Shown here piece after piece: positions 7,492-15,600 of a stretch of DNA of 64,000 bases (its first letter is position 1; each line of letters starts with the position of its first letter). The notes under the pieces are model-generated. The model had not been told where the DNA came from. It saw only the letters and a program-made list of their open reading frames with translations, and made no database searches. The position numbers were made by a program, and so were the translations under genes. Origin of the DNA: Pseudomonas koreensis (GTDB lineage Bacteria; Pseudomonadota; Gammaproteobacteria; Pseudomonadales; Pseudomonadaceae); NCBI RefSeq assembly GCF_012986595.1, contig NZ_JAAQYM010000007.1:310001-374000 (forward strand). The letters are read 5' to 3'.

Positions 7492-8184
7492 TTACAACTC
7501 ACAAGCGACGCCATCGTCGTCGAAGTAGTAAATGTTTTCATGCTTGTAACCCCACTTACCGTCTCTGATTCGGATATGTGGCTCGAATGTGAAGCACGCC
7601 ACCTCGCCCAGCTTTCGTTTGTTACCCAATTCAATGTAAAGCCTTTGATCACGCTGCTCGCAGATGCTGTGACCAACGTTGCCAAGAAAATCGAGATTTT
7701 CGAAACCGATATCGATTATCGACTCATTCGCCAACTCAAACAATTCATTGAAAGTGGTTTCAGGACTGACCGTTTGTAGCATGAGGGCATGCAGACTGCG
7801 CTCTGCTTCATACCCACGAGTGAATTCATCTCCGAGCGGCACCGAACGACACACACCATCCTCGACATAGAATGAGCGTGCGCAATCGCCCCAAGCACTC
7901 CCTGATCGGGGGCTGAGGTCGACGGTCACAAGATTATTCAGACCAACTTTTTCGCTGCTTGGTTGATAGTCTCGACCTGACACAGAAATCGAACTACGCG
8001 ATCCGAGTAGCACGAATGCCGGACAGTCGTAATACCAGGTATCGGGAAAACCTGCCTGGGTCAGTAAATCAGCTGCAATTCTCGCGATTGAAGACTCGGT
8101 CAAGTCTGGCTTTATTTGGTCAACGAGCTGCGCGAGGACGGATTTCGCTGCTGCCTGTACAAGTACGTTGCGTGGTGCTGGCAT
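7492..8184 (-). CDS. M24 (Xaa-Pro/methionine aminopeptidase-like) family protein
   Basis: A 230-residue protein with the pita-bread metallopeptidase fold and a complete set of putative metal ligands: D89 (VTVDLSP), D100 (WGDCARSF), H172 (VGHSIC), E201 (FEPH) and E216 (HENIYY). It has no N-terminal creatinase-like domain, so it corresponds to the catalytic module only and is shorter than PepP or PepQ. It probably acts in the cytosol, on a dipeptide or a small-molecule substrate. The gene stands alone on the minus strand between copies of the dispersed island motif. Family members of this size occur as orphan genes in many pseudomonads, and the natural substrate is unknown. The call of an M24 fold is solid; aminopeptidase activity is inferred. 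Confidence 0.82.
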   Translation of the reverse strand: MPAPRNVLVQAAAKSVLAQLVDQIKPDLTESSIARIAADLLTQAGFPDTWYYDCPAFVLLGSRSSISVSGRDYQPSSEKVGLNNLVTVDLSPRSGSAWGDCARSFYVEDGVCRSVPLGDEFTRGYEAERSLHALMLQTVSPETTFNELFELANESIIDIGFENLDFLGNVGHSICEQRDQRLYIELGNKRKLGEVACFTFEPHIRIRDGKWGYKHENIYYFDDDGVACEL

Positions 8185-8232
8185 AAAGTGAAGCCTCTAT
8201 CATCCTTGGTTGATGGCGCAGGCGTTTGAGCA

Positions 8233-8266
8233 AAACTGAACGTCAGCTAATGGCCGAAAGCAGCCA
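8233..8266 (+). repeat. Dispersed island motif
   Basis: AACTGAACGTCAGC continues into TAATGGCCGAAAGCAGCC, upstream of the M24 gene. It is the extended form shared with the copy at 7349-7383. The 250 bp from here to about 8512 contain no gene that I can support. Confidence 0.5.
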
Positions 8267-8512
8267 CCGGGTGTGAAATTTAGCTCAACACACGCAAGTC
8301 AGCTGACCCGATGATGGGATGGATCTATTTAGGGGGAGATTTTCCGCTTTAAGGTCTCGGTAAACATCAGCGTTTAAAAAGACATCTCCAGACACTCTCT
8401 CAGGCTACACATCCTTGCGCCATTGCCTACAGCTACGCCAGAATCCGCCGGCTTGTGTGCCTTGGGGGCGGGTTCTATTGTGGTTCGGTCGCTGACGAAT
8501 CAGTGATCGGAT

Positions 8513-8707
8513 TTGACCGTCCGCCCCATATCAAGGCGCGCCAGCGTTCTGCACGTGTTCAGGCATTGTCTGAAATCATGTCGCGGTGGCTGTGCGTGGG
8601 ACACCTTCGGGTGTGCCGGATTCCTTGATGTCCGGTCGGTCAACCCGCGTACAGCTGCCACCCTGTTTGTTTGACCGCGAACGGTGGCGGCTCTAATCAT
8701 CAAGGAG
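8513..8707 (+). promoter_or_regulatory. Structured leader RNA candidate upstream of DUF6124 gene
   Basis: At least three hairpins precede the start at 8715: ACACC-TTCG-GGTGT (8601-8614), CCGGA/TCCGG (8616-8620 with 8631-8635), and a 10-bp stem AGCTGCCACC/GGTGGCGGCT (8653-8662 with 8683-8692, one G-U pair). CGGTCAA at 8637-8643 can pair with TTGACCG inside the loop of the last stem (8671-8677), giving a pseudoknot-like arrangement, or with an identical TTGACCG upstream (8513-8519). The Shine-Dalgarno AAGGAG (8702-8707) lies ten bases after the last stem. This looks like a cis-regulatory RNA; its ligand or partner is unknown. Confidence 0.55.
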
Positions 8708-8714
8708 CTTCACT

Positions 8715-9071
8715 ATGAAAAAACCCACACCCAACCCACCCGAATCCGACGCCACATCCCCCTACGAATCCCTCGACTCCAAAAAGCTCCACGAAGCCGC
8801 CGAACGCGCGCTCGATCATTACCTTATTCCACCCGCCGTCCAGCCGCCTCGCCAATCCAGCACGATGTTCATGGTCGCGCCAAACACCAGCACCGAATCC
8901 CTGCTGGCCAATGCCTGCGAATCCATGGCTTCGGCCAGTGTGATGCTCAGTGATTTTGCCGGGCTGCTTGATACGCATTATCGCCACACGGTGTTGGGCA
9001 TTGCGCAGGTGGTGATGCTGGGGGAGTTGGCGGTTAATAAGGCGCTGGATAATCTGGAGTTGTCGGGTTAG
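8715..9071 (+). CDS. DUF6124 family protein
   Basis: A 118-residue soluble protein starting MKKPTPNPPESD, with the family phrases SKKLHEAAERALDHYL (residues about 19-34), TMFMVAPNTSTESLL, ACESMASASVMLSDFAGLL and a C-terminal helix LGIAQVVMLGELAVNKALDN. The family is, as far as I know, confined mostly to Pseudomonas, occurs in several paralogues per genome, and has no known function. The start is fixed by AAGGAG at 8702-8707. The 5' region is strongly structured, suggesting control at the RNA level. A truncated second copy lies at the left of the island on the opposite strand (2085-2245). No operon partner follows; the next element is a REP and the convergent hxcV gene. Confidence 0.88.
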   Translation: MKKPTPNPPESDATSPYESLDSKKLHEAAERALDHYLIPPAVQPPRQSSTMFMVAPNTSTESLLANACESMASASVMLSDFAGLLDTHYRHTVLGIAQVVMLGELAVNKALDNLELSG

Positions 9072-9163
9072 CGCTGGCATTGGTTTTTTGGGGCGCTTTG
9101 CGGCCCATCGGGGATGAATCCCCTCGCCACAGGTTTAGGGGCGTCAGAGCGTCAATGGATTTA

Positions 9164-9261
9164 CCTGTAGGAGTTGCCGAAGGCTCGGGCCGCGATGGAC
9201 GATCTTTTGACTTTTAGAAGCAAGATCAAAAGATCGCAGCCTGCGGCAGCTCCTACAGGGG
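9164..9261. repeat. REP/BIME, CTGTAGGAG type
   Basis: Inverted arms CCTGTAGGAGTTGCCGAAGG and its near-complement ending CAGCTCCTACAGG enclose a core with GATCTTTTGACTT / AAGATCAAAAGATCGCAGCC. The right arm supplies the stop codon of hxcV (TAG at 9253-9255). A short GGGATGAATCCC hairpin with CTCGCCACAGG precedes it at about 9110-9132. Confidence 0.85.
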
Positions 9262-9627
9262 GCGATTCAACAGAGTTTCCAGGCGGGCCAGGGGCGGGGC
9301 GTCCTGGTTGCGGTCGAAGACCTGGATGGCGACTTTGAGTAATCGGCCGTTCTCCGCTGGTGTGATCACTTGGTCGCAACGCAGTAGCAGGCGGCCTTGA
9401 TCACATTCTTGTGCCTTTACTCCTATCGGCAATCGACCTTCCAGTCGCAACTCAGCCATGCGTGTCTGCGCCGCAATCATCGCCACCGAACGATCCCTCA
9501 AAACCCCACTGCTCTGCGTCATCAACCCCGCCACGCGCACGGCCGCCGACATCGCCACGGCGATGATCGCCAGCGCCACCAGCACTTCAATCAGGGTGAA
9601 TCCGCTTTCTCGGGAACGCGTCGGCAT
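9253..9627 (-). CDS. hxcV: Type II secretion minor pseudopilin GspI (HxcV-like)
   Basis: A 124-residue minor pseudopilin of the periplasmic pseudopilus tip. A short basic leader (MPTRSRESG) precedes the prepilin-peptidase site G-FTLIEVLVALAIIAV with the usual Glu5, and a hydrophobic helix follows. The C-terminal part ends ARLETLLNRPL, as GspI proteins do. The start at 9627 gives a normal leader; an upstream ATG at 9645 would add six residues. It is divergent from hxcT, as hxcV is from hxcT in P. aeruginosa. The hxcP, hxcU and hxcW genes that accompany it there (GspC, GspH, GspJ) do not follow; a REP element and a DUF6124 gene lie downstream instead. The last codons and the stop are formed by the REP arm. 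Confidence 0.85.
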   Translation of the reverse strand: MPTRSRESGFTLIEVLVALAIIAVAMSAAVRVAGLMTQSSGVLRDRSVAMIAAQTRMAELRLEGRLPIGVKAQECDQGRLLLRCDQVITPAENGRLLKVAIQVFDRNQDAPPLARLETLLNRPL

Positions 9628-9775
9628 AACAGGCCCAAAACCCAAACTCAGCCCTCGACCCTAACCCGCGTCCTTGACGGCTTGACGACCAAAACACCCG
9701 AGGATTTTCAACATCCCTGACATATCTTCTTGCAACACTGCGCGTCGAATCGAATCAAGCCAAGGGAATGTCGAG

Positions 9776-10234
9776 ATGGATATCGCGCAGTTCAAACAGC
9801 CCAAACGACCGAGCCGGATGCCCCGTGGGCAGCAGGGTTTTACCCTGATCGAGATCATGGTGGTGGTGGTGATTCTCGGGATTCTTGCCGCGATGGTGGT
9901 GCCCAAGGTGCTCGACCGGCCGGATCAGGCGCGGGCCACGGCGGCCAGGCAGGACATTGGCGGTTTGATGCAGGCGCTGAAGCTGTATCGACTCGATCAT
10001 GGCAGTTATCCGAGCATGACTCAGGGTTTGAAAGTGCTGGTGGAGCGTCCGGCGGATGCGAAGAACAGCAATTGGCGTTCGTACCTGGAGCGTTTGCCGA
10101 ATGACCCGTGGGGGCGGCCTTATCAATACCTCAACCCCGGCGCGAATGGCGAGATCGATATCTTTTCCCTCGGTGCCGACGGTCAGCCTGACGGCGACGG
10201 TGTGAACGCCGACATTGGTTCGTGGCAGCTGTAA
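9776..10234 (+). CDS. hxcT: Type II secretion major pseudopilin GspG (HxcT)
   Basis: A 152-residue precursor of the major pseudopilin that polymerises in the periplasm to push substrates through the secretin. The leader is long (about 21 residues) and ends MPRGQQG before the cleavage site G-FTLIEIMVVVVILGILA with Glu5. The rest shows GspG hallmarks: a long helix, YRLDHGSYPSMTQGL, NDPWGRPYQYLNPG and a C-terminal aspartate-rich calcium-binding loop (FSLGADGQPDGDG). An alternative start at 9818 would leave a short leader but lacks a ribosome binding site, whereas AAGGGA precedes 9776. It is the first gene of the plus-strand hxc operon and is followed by hxcX with an 8-bp gap. The divergent region to hxcV (9628-9775) should hold both promoters; I could not find a convincing Pho box in it. 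Confidence 0.92.
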   Translation: MDIAQFKQPKRPSRMPRGQQGFTLIEIMVVVVILGILAAMVVPKVLDRPDQARATAARQDIGGLMQALKLYRLDHGSYPSMTQGLKVLVERPADAKNSNWRSYLERLPNDPWGRPYQYLNPGANGEIDIFSLGADGQPDGDGVNADIGSWQL

Positions 10235-10242
10235 GGCCGGTG

Positions 10243-11196
10243 ATGAACAGCCAATCGAACCAGCAGGGGATGGCGATCATCAGTGCGCTGTTGATTGCGG
10301 CGGTGGTCGCGGTGATTGCGGCGGGGATGTTGACCCGGCAGAGCGTTTCCACCCGCGCGCTGGAGGCGGATCAGCAGCGCGTGCAGGGGCGCTGGTTGTT
10401 GCACGGTGGCCTGGAGATCAGCCGGCAATTGCTGTGGGATGCGCGGCAGCGTGATCCGTTGACTCGCCTCGATCAGCCGTGGGCGCAGCGCTTGCATGCG
10501 CAAGGTTTCGAGGGCCGGCTGGAGGATGAGCAGGGCAAGTTCAACCTGCGCAATCTGGTGGCGAATGAGCGCGTCGATGAGGCGCAGGTGCAGGCGTTTC
10601 AGCGGCTGTGCGAGTTGATTGGCATCAGCGCTGGATTGAGTCAGCGCATCAGTCAGCGGGTGATCGGCTCTTATCCGTATCTGTTGAATCCGCAGATTGT
10701 CGAAAACACCGCGAGCAAAAACGGCTTTGACAGTGGCCGCGCCACTTCGCCGAATGCTTCGCGCAAGCCACAGAATCCGAAGTTGCCGATGCTGCGCAGT
10801 GTCGATGATCTGCGCAGCGTCGAGGGCGTGAATGATGCGGTCATTGGCAAACTGGCGCCGTACCTGACGGTGATTCCGGCGACCACCTGGCTCAACGGTA
10901 ATACGGCCACCGCGCCGGTGCTGGCGGCGTATGTGCCGGGGTTGTCGCTGGAGCGCGCGCAGGCCCTGATCAATGAGCGTGACGCCGGGCGCTGGTTCAT
11001 CAATCGCGGCGATTTCGTCAACCGTTTGCGCATGCCGAATCTGGAGCTGACCAGCGTCAAGGTCGGCATCACCAGTGACTGGTTTCGTCTGCGCGGCGAG
11101 GCGCGTCGCGAGCAGCGTCGGGTCAGTCTCGACGCGTTGTTGCACCGCAGCGAAGATCGTCTGCCGCAAGTGATCTGGTCGCGGGTGGGCGCATGA
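10243..11196 (+). CDS. hxcX: Type II secretion minor pseudopilin GspK (HxcX)
   Basis: A 317-residue atypical large minor pseudopilin. After the basic-polar leader MNSQSNQQG it has MAIISALLIAAVVAVIAAGM with no Glu5, which is characteristic of GspK (the tip subunit). The globular part contains the GspK SAM-like insertion, including MLRSVDDLRSVEGVNDAVIG and the helix-hairpin-like LERAQALINERDAGRWF, and ends with SVKVGITSDWFRLRGEARR. The start at 10243 follows TAAGG by about seven bases; a GTG at 10222 overlaps hxcT but has no better site. It overlaps hxcY by four bases (ATGA), so translational coupling is likely. It should sit at the pseudopilus tip with GspI and GspJ; GspJ is not in this window. 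Confidence 0.9.
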   Translation: MNSQSNQQGMAIISALLIAAVVAVIAAGMLTRQSVSTRALEADQQRVQGRWLLHGGLEISRQLLWDARQRDPLTRLDQPWAQRLHAQGFEGRLEDEQGKFNLRNLVANERVDEAQVQAFQRLCELIGISAGLSQRISQRVIGSYPYLLNPQIVENTASKNGFDSGRATSPNASRKPQNPKLPMLRSVDDLRSVEGVNDAVIGKLAPYLTVIPATTWLNGNTATAPVLAAYVPGLSLERAQALINERDAGRWFINRGDFVNRLRMPNLELTSVKVGITSDWFRLRGEARREQRRVSLDALLHRSEDRLPQVIWSRVGA

Positions 11197-12371
11197 GCCA
11201 GTTGCGTGTGAGTTTGCCGCCATTGGCGCAATTGAGCCTCGACAGTGAATTGGACTGTGCATGGCTGGACCGTCAGGGTCAGGTCAGTCGGGAGCAGCGC
11301 CTGACCGTTGCGCAACTGGGCCAGTTACCGAAGCAGCCACCGCTGAGCGCTTTTCTGCACCCGGCGGACAGCCTGCTGGCGAGTATCGAGCTGCCACCGT
11401 TAGCGGCGAACAAGACCGCCGCGGCGGTGCAATGCGCGGCGCAGGCGTTGATGCTCGGCGACAGCCACGACATGCACATCGCTCACAGCCCACGGGATGC
11501 GGCGGGGCGGGTGCAGATTGCCTGGGCGCCGCGACAACCGTTGCTGCAACTGGGGCAGATGCTCAAGCAGGCCGGGCTGAACCTGCGCGGTCTGTACCCG
11601 GCGGCGTACAGCCTGCCGGTGCTGCCGGGCACGGTGGCGTGTCGGCAGGACGGTCATCTGTTGCTGCGCGAAAGCGTGCAAGCGGCGCAGGTGCAGCCGC
11701 TGTTCGACGAGGATCTCGGCGAGGGTCTGCTGGCGTGCGGCACGCCGTTGCACTGGATCGGCGCGGCACCGCCGCCGGGCGCCGAACTGCCGATGGCCGA
11801 GGCGCAGCGCTGGACCGGGCCGTTGCCCGGTTGGGGTCTGCACGGCGCGGTGCAACAGCAGGGCACTGAGCATCGCGGCTGGGGCCGGGCGCTGGGGCTT
11901 TGTGCATTGGCGGTGGCGGTGTGGGTGATCGGCTTGAACCTGTATGCCGCTCGCGAGGCCAGTCAGGGTCAGCAGCTCAAGGCGCAGATGAATCAGCGGG
12001 TGAAGCAGGCGTTCCCCGAGTTGCCGGTGATCCTCAATCCACTGCAACAGGCCCGCCAGCAATTGGCGGCGCGGCAGAAGGGCGCGGCAGAGGATCCGAC
12101 GCAGGCGTTCAATCGGCTGGTGTTGCAGGCCGGCAGCGGCATGCCGTTCATGGCTGGCAGTGTCGAGCGCCTGACGTTTGTCGACGACACCTTGCAGCTG
12201 AGTCTGCTGGCCGACGCCCGGCGCAGCGGCAATGACCAGGACTGGCAAGGCACGCTGGCGCAGGCCGGGATCCGTGCGACGGCCAATGATGACGGCTGGC
12301 TGCTGCAACCGAGCGATGACGTAACCCCCACCGACGAAAGCGCTGACGACAGCGGAGCGGAAGATGAATAA
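11193..12371 (+). CDS. hxcY: Type II secretion inner-membrane platform protein GspL (HxcY)
   Basis: A 392-residue bitopic membrane protein. The N-terminal 230 residues form the actin-like cytoplasmic domain that binds the GspE ATPase (LSLDSELDCAWLDRQGQ, HPADSLLASIELPPL, and AWAPRQPLLQLGQMLKQAGL). A single membrane helix follows near residue 235 (ALGLCALAVAVWVIGLNLY) and then a periplasmic ferredoxin-like domain near 300-370 with the GspL sequence FVDDTLQLSLLA. The acidic tail (TPTDESADDSGAEDE) is unusual but occurs in the Hxc branch. It overlaps hxcX and hxcZ by 4 and 8 bases, consistent with a stoichiometric inner-membrane complex of L and M. Confidence 0.9.
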   Translation: MSQLRVSLPPLAQLSLDSELDCAWLDRQGQVSREQRLTVAQLGQLPKQPPLSAFLHPADSLLASIELPPLAANKTAAAVQCAAQALMLGDSHDMHIAHSPRDAAGRVQIAWAPRQPLLQLGQMLKQAGLNLRGLYPAAYSLPVLPGTVACRQDGHLLLRESVQAAQVQPLFDEDLGEGLLACGTPLHWIGAAPPPGAELPMAEAQRWTGPLPGWGLHGAVQQQGTEHRGWGRALGLCALAVAVWVIGLNLYAAREASQGQQLKAQMNQRVKQAFPELPVILNPLQQARQQLAARQKGAAEDPTQAFNRLVLQAGSGMPFMAGSVERLTFVDDTLQLSLLADARRSGNDQDWQGTLAQAGIRATANDDGWLLQPSDDVTPTDESADDSGAEDE

Positions 12372-12912
12372 GGCAACGCTGTTGGTGTATCGCGCGCGTG
12401 GGCAGCGTTTCAGCGCGCAGCTTCAGGTGCGCTGGCACGCGTTGGCGCTGCGTGAAAAACGCCTGGTCGGCGGCATGGCGGTGGTGCTTCTTTCGCTGTT
12501 GGTGTGGGTCGCACTGATTCAGCCGCCGCTGAAAAAAATCAGCTATTGGCAAGGCGAAACCCCGAAGTTGCGCGCGCAGACCGAAGCCCTTGAAGTGCTG
12601 TTGCGCGAGGTCCGCGTGCGCCCGGACGGGCAGAACATTGAGCAGTCGCTGCAGCAGACCCTGCAGGCCAGCGGTCTGGCCGGGCACTGTCAATTGCAAG
12701 CCGGGGCGGGCGGCGCGTGGCAGTTGAGTTTCGATGCGGCGCCGGCCGACGCGGTGCTCGACTGGCTGCTGAGCACCCCGGCACAACTTTCTCTGCAAGT
12801 GGTCGAGGCCCGTTTGCAACGCGCAGACACCGCTTCGACCGAGGTCACTGCCGGCACATTGTCAGGCACCGTTCGCATGGATCAGGCGCTGGGCGCTAAG
12901 GAAGCTTCATGA
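12364..12912 (+). CDS. hxcZ: Type II secretion inner-membrane protein GspM (HxcZ)
   Basis: A 182-residue bitopic protein with a short cytoplasmic N-terminus, one membrane helix (VGGMAVVLLSLLVWVALI, near residues 36-53) and a periplasmic domain. The periplasmic part includes a coiled segment (ETPKLRAQTEALEVLLREV) and the GspM-type ferredoxin-like fold (WQLSFDAAPADAVLDWL, LQVVEARLQR). Pairs with GspL to hold the ATPase to the membrane. Sequence conservation of this family is low, so the call leans on size, topology and position between hxcY and hxcQ, with overlaps of 8 and 4 bases on either side. No GspN gene follows, which is normal for Pseudomonas. Confidence 0.87.
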   Translation: MNKATLLVYRARGQRFSAQLQVRWHALALREKRLVGGMAVVLLSLLVWVALIQPPLKKISYWQGETPKLRAQTEALEVLLREVRVRPDGQNIEQSLQQTLQASGLAGHCQLQAGAGGAWQLSFDAAPADAVLDWLLSTPAQLSLQVVEARLQRADTASTEVTAGTLSGTVRMDQALGAKEAS

Positions 12913-15287
12913 AGGGGTCAGGATCCAAACCGGCGCGCATGGCGTTGCCGATGCTGCTGATGGCATTGAGCGCGTGCAGCAACACCACCACGCCGCCGAA
13001 CCAGCCGCCGTTGCTGGTGGACAGCGAACTCGGCCGGCCGCTGGCCAACACCCAGCGCAGCGGCGATGCGGTGCTCGACCGCGAGCGCGCACAGGCTCAG
13101 GCGCGACCTGCGCCCAAGCCATTGCACAACATCAGCCAGCGTGCGCGCAGCGGTTCAGCGTCCTCGGGCATCGCCTTGCCGAGCAACCCATTGGGCGATC
13201 AGCCGGTGACGCTGAATTTTGTCGATGCCGATATTCAAGCGGTGGTGCGTGCGCTGTCGCGTTCGACCGGTCAGCAGTTTCTGGTCGATCCTCGGGTGAA
13301 GGGTTCGTTGACGCTGGTCTCGGAAGGTCAGGTGCCGGCGCGGCAGGCTTACGACATGTTGCTGGCGGCGTTGCGCATGCAGGGCTTCAGCGTGGTCGAT
13401 GTCGGTGGCGTCGCCCAGGTGGTGCCGGAGGCTGATGCGAAACTGCTCGGCGGGCCGATCTACAGCGCCGACAAACCGGCCGGCAACGGCATGCTCACGC
13501 GCACCTTTCGCCTGCAATACGAGAATGCGGTGAACCTGATTCCGGTGTTGCGCCCGATCGTCTCGCCGAACAACCCGATCAACGCCTACCCGGGCAACAA
13601 CACCATCGTCGTCACCGATTACGCCGAGAACCTGACCCGCGTTGCGCAGTTGATCCAGACCATCGACAGCCCGAGTGCGATCGACACCGATGTGGTGCAG
13701 ATCCAGAACGGCATCGCTGCCGACATCGCGCCGATGGTCGCCGATTTGCTCGACGCGCCGGGCAACGATCCGACGCAGAAAATCGCCGTGATCGGTGACC
13801 CGCGCTCCAACACCATCATCATCCGCGCCGGCAGCCCCGAGCGCACCGAGCTGGCGCGCAACCTGATCTACAAACTCGACAACGCGCAGAGCAACCCAAG
13901 CAACCTGCACGTGGTTTATTTGCGTAACGCGCAGGCGGCGAAACTGGCGCAGGCCCTGCGCGGCCTGCTCACCGGCGAGAGTGACAGCGGCACCAGCGAC
14001 AGCGCGCGCTCGGTGCTCAGTGCGATGGGCAGCAACGGTAACAATGCGGGGTCGAGCGCGCAGAGCGGCACGCAAACCAGCGGCACAACCTCGACGACCT
14101 CCAGCAATGGCAGCACGGGCGGCAGTTATGCGCAGGGCAGCAGTTCGACCGGCAGCGGCGGTAATCAGGCCAGTGAGCAGAACGTTGCGTTCAGCGCTGG
14201 CGGGGTGACGATTCAGGCCGACGCCACCACCAACACCTTGCTGATTTCCGCGCCGGAGCCGCTGTACCGCAACCTGCGCGAGGTCATCGACCTGCTCGAC
14301 CAACGCCGTGCGCAAGTGGTGATCGAAAGCCTGATCGTCGAAGTCGGCGAGGACGATGCCAGTGAGTTCGGCGTGCAGTGGCAGACCGGCAACCTGGGTG
14401 GCAACGGCGTGATCGGTGGGGCGAATCTTGGCGGTTCCGGGATCAATCTCAGCGGCAAGACCAGCCTCGATGTGCTGCCGCAGGGTTTGAACCTCGGCTA
14501 CGTCAACGGCACGGTGGACATCCCCGGCATCGGCAAGATTCTCGACCTGAAAGTGTTGGCTCGGGCGTTAAAGAGCAAGGGCGGCACCAACGTGCTGTCG
14601 ACGCCGAATCTGCTGACCCTGGACAACGAGGCGGCGAGCATTTTTGTCGGCCAGACCATCCCGTTTGTCAGCGGCAGCTACGTCACCGGCGGCGGTGGCA
14701 CCAGCAACAACCCGTTCCAGACCGTGACCCGCGAAGAGGTGGGCTTGAAGCTCAACGTGCGGCCGCAGATTTCCGAGGGCGGCACGGTCAAGCTGGATAT
14801 CTATCAGGAAGTCAGCAGCATCGACGAACGCGCATCCACCAGCGCGAGAGCGGCGGGCATCGTCACCAACAAACGTGCGATCGACACCAGCATCTTGCTC
14901 GACGACGGCCAGATCATGGTGCTCGGCGGCTTGCTGCAGGATGGCTACAGCCAGAGCAATAATGCGGTGCCATGGCTGTCGACCCTTCCCGGGATCGGCG
15001 CGCTGTTTCGCAATGAACGCCGGGCGATCAGCAAGACCAACCTGATGGTGTTCCTGCGCCCGTACATCATCCGCGACAGCGATGCAGGGCGCAGCATCAC
15101 CCTCAACCGCTACGACTTCATGCGCCGCGCCCAGGGCGGGCTGCAACCGGAACGCAGCTGGGCGATGCCGGACATGCAGGCACCGCAGTTGCCGGCGGCG
15201 GCGCAAGGTGTGCCGGCCGTGGCGCCCACATCAGGCCCACGCGCAACCATCAAAGCGGTGCCAATTGAAGGGAGCACACGCTTTTGA
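12909..15287 (+). CDS. hxcQ: Type II secretion liposecretin GspD (HxcQ)
   Basis: A 792-residue outer-membrane secretin. The signal peptide ends in a lipobox LSAC with C23, so it is a lipoprotein. HxcQ of P. aeruginosa is the known self-piloting liposecretin that needs no pilotin, and none is seen here. N0/N1-N3 domains follow (LNFVDADIQAVVRALSRSTG near residue 97, TRTFRLQYENAVNLIPVLRP, VVYLRNAQAAKLAQALRG). A Ser/Gly/Thr-rich spacer at about 357-425 lies inside N3. The secretin barrel region contains VGQTIPFVSG, VGLKLNVRPQISEGG and the typical NAVPWLSTLPGIGALFRNE. A proline- and alanine-rich tail (MQAPQLPAAAQGVPAVAPTS) replaces the S-domain. It overlaps hxcZ; three REP elements separate it from hxcR. 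Confidence 0.95.
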   Translation: MKGSGSKPARMALPMLLMALSACSNTTTPPNQPPLLVDSELGRPLANTQRSGDAVLDRERAQAQARPAPKPLHNISQRARSGSASSGIALPSNPLGDQPVTLNFVDADIQAVVRALSRSTGQQFLVDPRVKGSLTLVSEGQVPARQAYDMLLAALRMQGFSVVDVGGVAQVVPEADAKLLGGPIYSADKPAGNGMLTRTFRLQYENAVNLIPVLRPIVSPNNPINAYPGNNTIVVTDYAENLTRVAQLIQTIDSPSAIDTDVVQIQNGIAADIAPMVADLLDAPGNDPTQKIAVIGDPRSNTIIIRAGSPERTELARNLIYKLDNAQSNPSNLHVVYLRNAQAAKLAQALRGLLTGESDSGTSDSARSVLSAMGSNGNNAGSSAQSGTQTSGTTSTTSSNGSTGGSYAQGSSSTGSGGNQASEQNVAFSAGGVTIQADATTNTLLISAPEPLYRNLREVIDLLDQRRAQVVIESLIVEVGEDDASEFGVQWQTGNLGGNGVIGGANLGGSGINLSGKTSLDVLPQGLNLGYVNGTVDIPGIGKILDLKVLARALKSKGGTNVLSTPNLLTLDNEAASIFVGQTIPFVSGSYVTGGGGTSNNPFQTVTREEVGLKLNVRPQISEGGTVKLDIYQEVSSIDERASTSARAAGIVTNKRAIDTSILLDDGQIMVLGGLLQDGYSQSNNAVPWLSTLPGIGALFRNERRAISKTNLMVFLRPYIIRDSDAGRSITLNRYDFMRRAQGGLQPERSWAMPDMQAPQLPAAAQGVPAVAPTSGPRATIKAVPIEGSTRF

Positions 15288-15313
15288 AGCCGGTCCTCAA
15301 TCTAAAGTGCACC

Positions 15314-15450
15314 CCTGTGGCGAGGGAGCTTGCTCCCGCTGGGCTGCGCAGCAGACCCAAAACCGGCGACCCCATTCTTCCAGATACACCCTGCATGCCG
15401 GATTTACGGGTGCTTCGCCCCCGAGCGGGAGCAAGCTCCCTCGCCACGGA
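15314..15450. repeat. REP/BIME, CTGTGGCGAGGG type
   Basis: CCTGTGGCGAGGGAGCTTGC opens and GCAAGCTCCCTCGCCACGG closes an imperfect palindrome of about 137 bp inside the hxcQ-hxcR gap. Confidence 0.85.
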
Positions 15451-15469
15451 AGTCGGGGACAATACCGCA

Positions 15470-15549
15470 CCTGTAGGAGCTGCCGAAGGCTGCGATCTTT
15501 TGATCTTTAAAAGCAAAAGATCGCAGCCTGCGGCAGCTCCTACAGGGGA
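15470..15549. repeat. REP/BIME, CTGTAGGAG type
   Basis: Near-perfect palindrome CCTGTAGGAGCTGCCGAAGG ... GCGGCAGCTCCTACAGG around an AAAAGCAAAAGATC core, 20 bp after the preceding REP. Confidence 0.85.
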
Positions 15550-15600
15550 TCGCATTGTCCCAGGGATTGGGAAGCACACGCTTTTGCACAGCATGATGAC

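Noticed and set aside
3737..8184. A complete CBASS, Thoeris, Septu or Zorya system in the island
   Set aside because: The required partners (nucleotide cyclase, ThsA-like SIR2/SLOG, PtuA ATPase, ZorAB) are not encoded next to the TIR or HNH genes, so only stand-alone candidate effectors can be supported.
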